A stretch of 59,309 nucleotides of DNA, taken from contig NZ_AKJK01000057.1 in NCBI RefSeq assembly GCF_000282375.1, positions 1-59,309 on the forward strand, read 5' to 3'. Of this stretch, positions 10,401-17,473 are shown in pieces. The DNA comes from Pseudomonas sp. GM50. Lineage in GTDB: Bacteria > Pseudomonadota > Gammaproteobacteria > Pseudomonadales > Pseudomonadaceae. The notes under the pieces were generated by a model. It saw only the letters and a list, made by a program, of their open reading frames with translations. It ran no database searches and was not told the origin of the DNA. The position numbers and the translations under genes are program-made. The first letter of the stretch is position 1. Each line of letters begins with the position of its first letter.

Positions 10401-11325
10401 CGGTGTCATAAGCCGAAAATCCGTCAGCGCTGTCTTCCGAGGGCTGATTGGCCGTGAAATAGATACCGCGAAAGCGTGGCGCCTCACCTTGCGCATTGCC
10501 CTGGAAAACCGGCTCCAACAAGGATTGCAGATGGCGCCGCATAGCTTCGAAGCGTTCCGGCAAGCCATACAGCTCAGTGCTCAGTTGCCCGGACAAGGCA
10601 CCGATTTCGATGATCGATTCCGCCAGCGCCCGAGTCACCTGATCCAGCGCCTGATCGCTCCACTGCGCCTGCCAGACCGCATCGGGTCCGTGGGGCGACG
10701 ACCAGCCCAGCGTGCGTTCGCGGGCCTCGACCGGCAGCGCGGTGATCAACTCCTGAAAGCCCGGCAACTCTTCCATGCCGGTAATCACCACGTACACCGG
10801 CAGGCTCAGCCCGAACCGTTGCAAAACATCGATGAAGCGTCGACGCGCCGCCAACCCGAGGGTCGCGGCTTGCTCGACGTTGCCCAGTCGACTGACCGGC
10901 ACCGTCCAGATCACTCCGTCCAGCGGACGTTGACTGCGCAAGCGCAGGATCAATCCCAGCAAGCGCCACCAGCCGCCGCGTTGCAAGTGCATGCCTTCGT
11001 CCGGCAAAAACAGCGCCTGTGGCACCACCAACACTGCACCTTCAGGGTCCGACCACCAGCGACCGAACCAGGCCGGTTTGTCGGTGGGCTGCAAGCGCCA
11101 CTGAGTACATAACTGCGTGCCCTGGGTTTCGTTGCCGAGCATCAGCAGCCATGGAACCTGGTAGCGGTCCTGGGCGCCCTGCTCCTGCTCCATGTGCCGC
11201 ACCGCCAGGTAAAAACTGCGAATCGCCGCGCCGCTTTGCGTGCGCAACCACCAGACCGCTACCCCGACAATCGCCAGCAGCAACAGCACGGCGATGATGA
11301 GGCCGATAATCCCCAGCGTGCTCAT
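7489..11325 (-). CDS. tssM: Type VI secretion membrane-complex protein TssM (IcmF)
   Basis: Inner-membrane component of 1278 residues that bridges TssL in the inner membrane to the outer-membrane lipoprotein TssJ. A hydrophobic segment at about residues 5-27 and another near 345-365 (GGVALVVAVVWGAGMLWVW) frame the cytoplasmic domain. A long periplasmic region and the C-terminal IcmF domain follow. The place where many TssM proteins carry a Walker A box (GxxxxGKT) reads GNETQGTQLCT here, so the lysine is missing and ATP binding is unlikely. It overlaps tssL and tssA by four bases on either side, which indicates translational coupling. Confidence 0.93.
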   Translation of the reverse strand: MSTLGIIGLIIAVLLLLAIVGVAVWWLRTQSGAAIRSFYLAVRHMEQEQGAQDRYQVPWLLMLGNETQGTQLCTQWRLQPTDKPAWFGRWWSDPEGAVLVVPQALFLPDEGMHLQRGGWWRLLGLILRLRSQRPLDGVIWTVPVSRLGNVEQAATLGLAARRRFIDVLQRFGLSLPVYVVITGMEELPGFQELITALPVEARERTLGWSSPHGPDAVWQAQWSDQALDQVTRALAESIIEIGALSGQLSTELYGLPERFEAMRRHLQSLLEPVFQGNAQGEAPRFRGIYFTANQPSEDSADGFSAYDTGLQQSAFARQLWQRRVVAERGLAQVVPRLLRLRQRWQRVTGGVALVVAVVWGAGMLWVWQDSVKEAHELSRLLQGAQKNYAAVTDESHRLESTRRNVQSFWRVLEKAPGWSFSSVVFPTSWFSSLDAQLASELRLTAQSHLMLPLRDLLSAELAQLKTIRNTERRGNVESEDPAQWQNYVKAKDLVERAVNLEQQNQWFSQALNNPKAPLEDLVLLSNNALSLNLNVGTLHRAGFYNRALFDADGSDLRPLDLTVERPVIEENFLGLMERWLDQYFLADNFVRQAGYLKLHLERLEAGSGNSLTELEDLRALVDDLQTVIGLTNSAWGRGKGQDLVPGYRELLDNVRKSALLGPQLEQQLEMQAAKLQQSFRDQWIVQAGSRDNLLIQQGSGQLVLQEHVVQLNNAVQALFKRDFVAIALQADRSEAPDGQGQGVDGDDLDSALNYFASYKSYAAEELPRIPPAYRGALLQAAEGAVVKAMLSSLREHNAQANRGVFNVQASQAIALQKAFIEVRRSDLATRLQTALNRRALAEVVSGLDEIVAQPLFSGRTEISQWDGSKNLGLQLYGANDVQDLKLSLKQQFNTMLGITERRTSALEWLKVQQQNLSALDYERVTQFSALNDELLKYKEQNPASSPAQIEQLVSRDFIEMDATSCGQILQTANLSGGRGTLALRAVDLQQAAMQRCQFLQQQQAAAAWNDLANYFNQYLAERFPFANGLQAADADPARVQHLLELIDKRLPVAQAGLLLSQTPERLAAEDFLNRLKQASTWLGPMFVRDKSGVLGLEMDVRWRTDREEERGADQVIAWGLNAGNQQLSYPGEAQQNLRWMVGQPIRLTLRWARNGYQRPANDPLQPSLVVRDLEAGWEYSGPWSLLRMMRSHVSVQRQPNMDYTDFPLTLRLPVTTQASTTTAEQTLMFVRLSLMTQGSKLPLSIQPLPTRAPRSPFMVTRSTAGIEAHDIESDKEGL

Positions 11326-12089
11326 GAGTCTTGCTCCGAGGCGGCCACGGAATCGGTCATCTGCAACACCGGTTCGAGCTCCAGACGAATGTCACGCCAG
11401 AACAGCTGCCCCAACCCGGTCAGCAGCAGGACCATGGCGAGAATCCCCACGCCCAGGCGAAAACCGTCGGGCAACGAAAGGCGCACTGGCAATTGCAGCG
11501 GCGGCACGGCCGAAGGCTGTTCGAGCCGGGCACTGACGTCGGCATAATCCGCCTCGTGCTGCCAGGCAAAGGTGAACAGCGCCAGGCGCCATTTTTCATG
11601 TTGAGTCTGATTCTGTTCGCCGCGCAGACGGCCCTGAAACCCCAGCACCAGACATTGCAAATAGACATTGGCCAGATCGCGAGTGGTGGGGATCTGCTCG
11701 TCCAGCAGTTCCTTGATCGCCAGCGGTATCCGCTCACCGGCCTGACGGCTGGCGTACAAGCGCGATTCCAGCGGTTTTTCCTGCCAGGCCGACTGGCCCG
11801 GCCACGGCGTGAACAGCAAGGCTTCATCGACCAGCGCGACGAAGGCATAGACCAGCGCCTTGACTTGCTCGGTGGCGGCGTCGCCGACTTTAGCGAATGC
11901 CGTTCGCCACAGTCGTTGGGAGATTTGCGTAGACAGTTCGACCACCGCCTCCACCAGCGCTTCGTCCTCGCTGTCCTTGGGCAACTGGTTCCAGTCCTGG
12001 GACCATTGCTGCCAGGCCTGGCGAAAAGCACTGCTCAGCGGTGCTTCGTGGAGGCCTCGTGTACCCGACCCGGCATTCCCCTCAGACAT
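11322..12089 (-). CDS. tssL: Type VI secretion membrane-complex protein TssL (DotU)
   Basis: Inner-membrane anchor of 255 residues that links TssK and the baseplate to the membrane complex. The DotU domain fills residues 20-190, with the family-type acidic and aromatic pattern ALVYAFVALVDEALL and W-P-GQ. A single membrane segment lies near the C-terminus (LGVGILAMVLLLTGLGQLFW). Only about 25 residues follow it, so there is no OmpA-type peptidoglycan-binding extension, and wall anchoring would have to come from elsewhere. Its stop overlaps the tssM start by four bases, and tssK ends 18 bases upstream. Confidence 0.92.
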   Translation of the reverse strand: MSEGNAGSGTRGLHEAPLSSAFRQAWQQWSQDWNQLPKDSEDEALVEAVVELSTQISQRLWRTAFAKVGDAATEQVKALVYAFVALVDEALLFTPWPGQSAWQEKPLESRLYASRQAGERIPLAIKELLDEQIPTTRDLANVYLQCLVLGFQGRLRGEQNQTQHEKWRLALFTFAWQHEADYADVSARLEQPSAVPPLQLPVRLSLPDGFRLGVGILAMVLLLTGLGQLFWRDIRLELEPVLQMTDSVAASEQDS

Positions 12090-12107
12090 AGGACGTTCCT
12101 TCCTTGA

Positions 12108-13439
12108 TCAAGCACTTTCACTCGCCTGGGCCACAAACAACACCACTTGCCATGGACTGCTGGCCAGCCTGGAAGCCGGTGCGGCAATTAGCAACGGCAA
12201 CTGCCCGTCGAACCATTGGCCTTCGGCCGTCACCACAAACAACCGCGTATCGTCGCCAACGCTGTAGGCCACTTGTTCATTGCGACTCATGGCCTGATGG
12301 GACAAACCGCTCATGCGCTGGCGACTGAGCAGCGCGATGTGCGGCTGCGACGCGATGATCGCCCCGCGCAACCATTCGCTCGCGGCCTGCTCGCTGGCAC
12401 CGTTGGGCATGCGCAAACCGATGACCAGCCGTTGGCTCGGCTGATCGTCGGGCAATTGAATCGAGAAGGTCTGTTCGTTGCGTTCGAACGCCAGGCTGCG
12501 ATAACCGGCGCGGATCAGTTCGAGGGTCTTTTCAAGCCAGTCGAGCACCGCTTCATAGCCACGTTGCAGCTCAAGAAAGTCCAGCGGCGCGAACGCTGGA
12601 ACGCCAGCCAATGGATCGAGCGCCGACCACGCGCCGGCCAGCCCGAGCAACAAACCATACAACGCCTGGGGCGTGGCCAGGCGACTGTTCAGCAGGCCTT
12701 CGACTTCCGGCAGCCGCGCCCAGAGCGCCGTCAACTGGCGACGAATTTCCAGCGCGTCGTCCTGATTGCCGGCCTGCTGCGCCTGGCGCAAACGACCGGC
12801 GAGGAACATGCATTTCTCACGCGCCCTGGCGCACAGCCCCACCACTCGACGCCCCAACACCGAGTCGGGCAATAGGCATGGCGTTGGCGGTGTGTAGGGC
12901 AACGAAAGAAAACCGCCGCCCTCCTTGCGAATCCTCAGCAGCGGCAGGCAGACAGAATCCGCCTTGTTCAGTTGCGTGCATAAGCGCGGGTTCGGACGCC
13001 ACACCGTGATTGATTCGGGGTACTCGCCGCTCGTGAGATCCGGCAGCGCATCGCCGACCACCGATTGCAGTCGCCCCTTGAGCGGCAGCAACTGCCCGGC
13101 GCGCCACAGCGGGCTGATCGCCAGGTACACGGTGACGGTGGCGTTGTCGGTGGCGTCGATCGCTTCACTGACGTCGAGCTCCAGCATCGGCCCCACACCG
13201 GCCTGCAGATTGACCGGCAAACCGTCCGGCAAGGTCGCCTGCAAATTGATCAGCCGGACGAGCCCGGCGCTCAATGCCGAAGGATCGAACTCGACTCGCG
13301 TCACGCCCCAGAACCACGGATTACAGGCCTGGGCGAAATGCGCCACCAGCGCTTCGGCCCGCAGCCCTTGCAACTGAAAATGCTGGGGCAACAACTGCAT
13401 GCCCTCATGCCAGCAAACCGCGTCAGGTAGCAGACTCAT
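12108..13439 (-). CDS. tssK: Type VI secretion baseplate protein TssK
   Basis: Cytoplasmic adaptor of 443 residues, the normal TssK length, which connects the baseplate to the TssL/TssM membrane complex. The N-terminus has the family hallmark VCWHEGMQLLPQHFQ, and conserved blocks such as LPLLRI and P-LDFLELQRGYE follow. The ATG at 13439 has AGGAGT nine bases upstream. A REP-containing gap of almost 200 bases separates it from tssJ, while tssL follows after 18 bases. Confidence 0.95.
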   Translation of the reverse strand: MSLLPDAVCWHEGMQLLPQHFQLQGLRAEALVAHFAQACNPWFWGVTRVEFDPSALSAGLVRLINLQATLPDGLPVNLQAGVGPMLELDVSEAIDATDNATVTVYLAISPLWRAGQLLPLKGRLQSVVGDALPDLTSGEYPESITVWRPNPRLCTQLNKADSVCLPLLRIRKEGGGFLSLPYTPPTPCLLPDSVLGRRVVGLCARAREKCMFLAGRLRQAQQAGNQDDALEIRRQLTALWARLPEVEGLLNSRLATPQALYGLLLGLAGAWSALDPLAGVPAFAPLDFLELQRGYEAVLDWLEKTLELIRAGYRSLAFERNEQTFSIQLPDDQPSQRLVIGLRMPNGASEQAASEWLRGAIIASQPHIALLSRQRMSGLSHQAMSRNEQVAYSVGDDTRLFVVTAEGQWFDGQLPLLIAAPASRLASSPWQVVLFVAQASESA

Positions 13440-13485
13440 ACGACTCCTTTCGACCTCTTGTGGTGCCTGACTTGAACATCAGCCC

Positions 13486-13631
13486 TTGTGGGAGCAATCC
13501 TGTGGCGAGGGGGCTTGCCCCCGTTGGTTTGCGAAGCAGCCCCAAAATCGCTGATGCACCAACAATCTTGTGAGTGCTACGCACTCAAACGGGGGCAAGC
13601 CCCCTCGCCACAGAGCCCCCTCGCCACAATC
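13486..13631. repeat. REPIN, TGTGGCGAGGGGGCTTGCCCCC family, with an extra half copy
   Basis: Inverted arms TGTGGCGAGGGGGCTTGCCC (from 13501) and its complement (13588-13613) flank a shorter palindrome (CGAAGCAGCC). A third partial arm, GCCCCCTCGCCACA, ends at 13628. The whole element lies inside the tssJ-tssK transcript. Confidence 0.85.
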
Positions 13632-13637
13632 CTGTGT

Positions 13638-14087
13638 TCAGTTCGGGTGGTCGCTGACCAGCGTCATCTCGCGACTGTCGAACTTGAGCCAGGCGCTGTT
13701 CTGATCGTCCAGCCGTAACCGGTGTGCTCCGGGAGTGTTATAGCTGGCGAAGACTAAAAGTCCAGCCGCCCGCTGGCCCCCCAGCGGGAAGGGTTGTTTG
13801 TCGATGAATTGACCGGGCACCAGCTCCAGTCCCCAGACCGTCATCAGCTGTCGGTAGTCGCGCTGAAACTGCTCGCGCTCGGCGAACCATTGGCGGGCGG
13901 TAATACCCGACAACTGCTTGAGCAGATCCGGGTCGTTAACCGCAATGAAGTCCACCGCAATCGGCGTGTCATCGTTGGCGCGGGGCGCGACGTCCAGCGT
14001 CAGGTTATCGAGGTCGACACGAGGCCCGAACAACGAACACCCGGCGAGTGACAGGAGCAGAACCAAAGAAAAAAAACGTACGTACAA
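13638..14087 (-). CDS. tssJ: Type VI secretion lipoprotein TssJ
   Basis: Outer-membrane lipoprotein that caps the TssM column in the periplasm. The sequence shows a lipoprotein signal, a short hydrophobic run followed by the lipobox LAGC at about residue 14-17, then a beta-sandwich-sized domain (149 residues in all). No ATG lies close to the signal peptide. The TTG at 14087 puts the hydrophobic segment at the right distance and has AAGGA about nine bases upstream, so I prefer it. The ATG at 14180 would add a lysine-rich, 31-residue tail in front of the signal, which is unlikely. It is the first gene of the leftward arm and equivalent to lip3 of HSI-3. Confidence 0.82.
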   Translation of the reverse strand: MYVRFFSLVLLLSLAGCSLFGPRVDLDNLTLDVAPRANDDTPIAVDFIAVNDPDLLKQLSGITARQWFAEREQFQRDYRQLMTVWGLELVPGQFIDKQPFPLGGQRAAGLLVFASYNTPGAHRLRLDDQNSAWLKFDSREMTLVSDHPN

Positions 14088-14180
14088 AATGAATTTTCCT
14101 TTTCTCGATACAGTCCAAAAAAGCTTTTTGTTTGCTTTTTTATAGACCTGTTCTAGCGTCTTGGGTAGTTCGGTCGGCAC

Positions 14181-14201
14181 GACGAATGTGGAAGGTTCGT
14201 C
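14181..14201. promoter_or_regulatory. Inverted repeat in the divergent T6SS promoter region
   Basis: GACGAA, nine bases, TTCGTC is a perfect 6-bp inverted repeat in the 228-base gap between the divergent tssJ and tssB genes. It could be an operator for both arms, but the protein that would bind it is unknown. No clear sigma-54 -24/-12 element was found beside it. Confidence 0.3.
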
Positions 14202-14315
14202 AAAGGAATGACAGGTCCTCTGCCCTCCCTTTCTAACCTACGGTCCAGTAAGGGAATGCGATGAAACGGGCCTCCCGATGCATTGCGCCCGCCTCATGCA
14301 TCGGAGTCAGCCACC

Positions 14316-14858
14316 ATGGCAGAAAGTACTCAGCACAAGCTCGACAGGGTTCGCCCGCCCCGGGTGCAAATCACCTACGACGTCGAAATCGGCAACGCCA
14401 TCGAGAAGAAAGAATTGCCATTGGTGGTCGGCATTCTTGCCGACCTCTCCGGCAAACCTCTCGAACCACTCCCGAAATTGAATGAACGGCGCTTCACCGA
14501 AATCGACCGCGACAACTTCAACGAAGTGCTCGCCTCGATCGGCCCGCGCGCCACCTTGCAGGTCACCAACACCCTCACCGGCGACGACAGCAAGCTCAAC
14601 ATCGAGCTCAACTTCAAACACATCGACGACTTCGATCCGGTCAAGGTGGTTGAGCAAGTGACCCCGCTGCGGCGTCTGTTCGAAGCCCGTCAGCGTCTGC
14701 GCGATCTGCTGACCAAGCTCGATGGCAACGATGATCTGGACAAACTGTTGCGCGATGTCATCGCCAACACCGAGGGACTGCAAGAGATCAAGTCAGCCCG
14801 CCCGGAAACGGTCGCCCCCGCAGGCGATGCAGAAGTACCGGCCGAACCGCAAGCTTGA
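14316..14858 (+). CDS. tssB: Type VI secretion contractile sheath small subunit TssB (VipA)
   Basis: Sheath subunit of 180 residues that polymerises with TssC around the Hcp tube. The family-specific start MAES-QHKLDRVRPPRV and the core stretch VEIGNAIEKKELPLVVGILADLSG identify it clearly. The ATG at 14316 is chosen because it matches that conserved start and has GGAG nine bases upstream; two ATGs further upstream lie in frame but add unrelated residues. It opens the rightward arm, and tssC follows after 28 bases. Confidence 0.95.
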   Translation: MAESTQHKLDRVRPPRVQITYDVEIGNAIEKKELPLVVGILADLSGKPLEPLPKLNERRFTEIDRDNFNEVLASIGPRATLQVTNTLTGDDSKLNIELNFKHIDDFDPVKVVEQVTPLRRLFEARQRLRDLLTKLDGNDDLDKLLRDVIANTEGLQEIKSARPETVAPAGDAEVPAEPQA

Positions 14859-14886
14859 TCACCTATCCACGTAGGGAGAAATTGCC

Positions 14887-16374
14887 ATGCCAGCTTCATC
14901 CGCCGCCCAGAGCCAAGCCAGCGACAGTACCGCCCAGACCTTGTCTCTGCTCGATGAAATAATCGCCAAAGGCCGCATGGCCCATGACGACAGCCAGCAA
15001 GATTACGCCCGTGACATGCTCGCGGAATTCGCCACCCAGGTACTCGACGAAGGCATGGCCATCGACAAGGACACCGTGGCGATGATCAACGACCGCATCA
15101 GCAAGATCGACAAGCTGATCAGCGCTCAGCTCAATGAAGTGCTGCACCACCCGGACCTGCAAAAGCTCGAAGCTTCCTGGCGCGGCCTGCACCTGCTGGT
15201 GAAAAACACCGAGACCAGTTCCCGGCTGAAATTACGGTTGCTCAACGTGACCCAGAAAGAGCTGCAGAACGATCTGGAAAAAGCCGTCGAGTTCGACCAG
15301 AGCGCGCTGTTCAAGAAGATCTACGAAGAAGAATACGGCACCTTCGGCGGCCACCCGTTCAGCCTGCTGGTGGGTGACTACACCTTCGGCCGGCACCCGC
15401 AGGACATCGGCCTGCTGGAGAAACTCTCGAACGTTGCCGCAGCCGCTCACGCGCCGTTCATTGCTGCCGCCAGCCCCCGGTTGTTCGACATGAACAGCTT
15501 CACCGAACTGGCCGTGCCGCGTGACCTGTCGAAAGTCTTCGAAAGCCAGGAGCTGATCAAATGGCGTTCGTTCCGCGAAAGCGAAGATTCGCGTTATGTG
15601 TCGCTGGTGCTGCCGCACTTCCTGCTGCGTCTGCCCTACGGCCCTGACACGTCGCCGGTGGAAGGCATCAACTACGTCGAAGACGTCAACGGCAGCGACC
15701 ACGGCAAATACCTGTGGGGCAATGCCGCGTGGGCCTTGTCGCAACGAATCACCGAAGCCTTCGCCAAGTACGGCTGGTGCGCGGCGATTCGCGGTGCCGA
15801 AGGCGGTGGTGCGGTGGAAGGCTTGCCGGCCCATACCTTCCGCACAACCTCTGGCGACCTGTCACTCAAATGCCCGACTGAAGTGGCGATCACCGACCGA
15901 CGCGAGAAAGAACTCAACGACCTCGGCTTCATCGCCCTGTGCCACAAGAAAAACAGCGACGTGGCAGTGTTCTTCGGCGGCCAGACCACCAACAAATCCA
16001 AGCTCTACAACACCAACGAAGCGAACGCCAACGCGCGGATTTCGGCGATGCTGCCGTACGTGCTCGCGGCCTCGCGTTTCGCGCATTACCTGAAGGTGAT
16101 CATGCGCGACAAGGTCGGCAGCTTCATGACCCGCGACAACGTGCAGACCTACCTCAATAACTGGATCGCCGACTACGTGCTGATCAACGACAACGCGCCG
16201 CAAGAGATCAAGGCGCAATACCCGTTGCGTGAAGCCCGGGTGGATGTAACCGAGGTGGCCGGCAAACCGGGTGCCTACAAGGCCACGGTGTTCCTGCGGC
16301 CGCACTTCCAGCTCGAAGAGCTGACCGCATCGATCCGCCTGGTCGCGACCCTGCCGCCACCGGTAGCCGCCTAA
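14887..16374 (+). CDS. tssC: Type VI secretion contractile sheath large subunit TssC (VipB)
   Basis: Large sheath subunit of 495 residues. Conserved blocks include LEASWRGLHLLVKNTETSSRLKLR split over residues 95-120, YGTFGGHPFSLLVGDY near 150, and the C-terminal LTASIRLVATLPP. ClpV normally recognises contracted sheath through the TssB/TssC surface. RBS AGGGAG lies eight bases before the ATG. A REPIN separates it from hcp, which may let hcp be expressed at a different level from the sheath genes. Confidence 0.96.
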   Translation: MPASSAAQSQASDSTAQTLSLLDEIIAKGRMAHDDSQQDYARDMLAEFATQVLDEGMAIDKDTVAMINDRISKIDKLISAQLNEVLHHPDLQKLEASWRGLHLLVKNTETSSRLKLRLLNVTQKELQNDLEKAVEFDQSALFKKIYEEEYGTFGGHPFSLLVGDYTFGRHPQDIGLLEKLSNVAAAAHAPFIAAASPRLFDMNSFTELAVPRDLSKVFESQELIKWRSFRESEDSRYVSLVLPHFLLRLPYGPDTSPVEGINYVEDVNGSDHGKYLWGNAAWALSQRITEAFAKYGWCAAIRGAEGGGAVEGLPAHTFRTTSGDLSLKCPTEVAITDRREKELNDLGFIALCHKKNSDVAVFFGGQTTNKSKLYNTNEANANARISAMLPYVLAASRFAHYLKVIMRDKVGSFMTRDNVQTYLNNWIADYVLINDNAPQEIKAQYPLREARVDVTEVAGKPGAYKATVFLRPHFQLEELTASIRLVATLPPPVAA

Positions 16375-16388
16375 AGTCGGTGAAACCT

Positions 16389-16484
16389 CTGTGGCGAGAG
16401 GGCTTGCCTCCGTTGGGGCGTGCAGCGGCCCTTGCTTTTAGGTCTGCTGCGCAACCCAACGGGCGCTAGCCCCCTCGCCACAGG
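16389..16484. repeat. REPIN, TGTGGCGAGAGGGCTTGCC family
   Basis: Inverted arms TGTGGCGAGAGGGCTTGCC (16389 on) and GCTAGCCCCCTCGCCACA (ending 16483) enclose about 50 bases. It lies between tssC and hcp within the same operon direction. Confidence 0.8.
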
Positions 16485-16516
16485 TCTAAATTGAATTTCT
16501 TCAGGAGTTTCATGCG

Positions 16517-17014
16517 ATGGATGCAATCATTCTCGACCTCGGCGGCGACATCAAAGGCGATAGCCTGCTCGAGGGTTACAAGGACAAGATCGAAGTCATG
16601 TCCTACAGCCACAACGTGGCGATGCAGGTGACCAATGACGTCAGCAACTCGGAGCGTACCTCCGGCAAGCCGCACATCGGCGAGTTCACCCTGACCAAAT
16701 TCGTCGACAGCTCGACGCCCTCTCTCAACGAGTATTGCTGCGCCGGCAAACCAATCCCGGAAGCCAAAATCACCATCGGCCGCAACGCCGCCGAAGGCAG
16801 CGGTCAGCTGATGCCGTTCATCATCTACACCCTGACCAACGTCGTGCTGTCCAACGTCAGCGTCAGCGGCGGTACCGGTGGTAAACCGGTGGAAACCCTG
16901 TCGCTGAACTTCACCAAGATCAAATGGGAACTCACCGCCCAGAAAGACGACGGCACCAAGGAAGGCACGGCCGCCTCGACCTGGGACATGGCCGCCAACA
17001 AGCTCGTCAAGTAA
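16517..17014 (+). CDS. hcp: Type VI secretion tube protein Hcp
   Basis: Hcp forms the hexameric rings of the inner tube that is fired into target cells, and it can carry small effectors in its lumen. The 165-residue protein begins MDAIILDLGGDIKGDS and contains EVMSYSHNVAMQVTND, both typical of the Hcp1/EvpC fold. The ATG at 16517 follows TTCAGGAGTTTCATGCG, a good ribosome binding site. A REPIN occupies the 140 bases upstream, so translation starts independently of tssC. There is no C-terminal effector extension. Confidence 0.95.
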   Translation: MDAIILDLGGDIKGDSLLEGYKDKIEVMSYSHNVAMQVTNDVSNSERTSGKPHIGEFTLTKFVDSSTPSLNEYCCAGKPIPEAKITIGRNAAEGSGQLMPFIIYTLTNVVLSNVSVSGGTGGKPVETLSLNFTKIKWELTAQKDDGTKEGTAASTWDMAANKLVK

Positions 17015-17029
17015 GCGGACGCGTCGGCC

Positions 17030-17473
17030 ATGGCAGGCACCGGCATCCTCCCACCGTTGTTCGAGCGCCTCGCTTCAAGCGAGGTCGACACCGTGCAGGT
17101 GTTCGATCGCCAGGGGCTGCTCGACTCGGTACACACGGAGTTGCTGCGCCTGTTCAACACCCGACGCGGCCAACGTCCACTGACCTCCCCGCCGAGCATT
17201 CTCGACTACGGCATCGCTGACTGGACCGCCTTGCAACAGCAGCGCAGCGATGACCGTCGTCAGTTGGCACGGGAAATTCGCGAGGCCATCACCCATTTCG
17301 AACCGCGTCTGCAACTGGGCGAGGTCCAGGTCAATCCGGTCCCCGGCCATCCGCAGCAACTGAGCATTCGGCTCCTGGGCGAGTTGCGCAGCGGCCAGCA
17401 ACACTGGCCCGTGGCATTTGTCATCGAGAAGGCCGGCAATGGCCTTGAGGTGCGTCATGAGCGACTCGATTGA
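17030..17473 (+). CDS. tssE: Type VI secretion baseplate protein TssE (gp25-like)
   Basis: Baseplate wedge protein of 147 residues with the GPW/gp25 lysozyme-like fold of phage T4 gp25. It helps start sheath polymerisation. Seen in the sequence are the N-terminal LPPLFERL block, SVHTELLRLFNTRRG near residue 24-38 and the conserved acidic helix AREIREAITHFEPRL. It starts 15 bases after hcp and overlaps tssF by 17 bases. Confidence 0.92.
   Translation: MAGTGILPPLFERLASSEVDTVQVFDRQGLLDSVHTELLRLFNTRRGQRPLTSPPSILDYGIADWTALQQQRSDDRRQLAREIREAITHFEPRLQLGEVQVNPVPGHPQQLSIRLLGELRSGQQHWPVAFVIEKAGNGLEVRHERLD

Noticed and set aside
14170..14195. Sigma-54 (-24/-12) promoter before tssB (CGGCACGACGAATGTGG)
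   Set aside because: GG is followed after ten bases by GT, not GC, and the TTGC element is missing, so the match is too weak.
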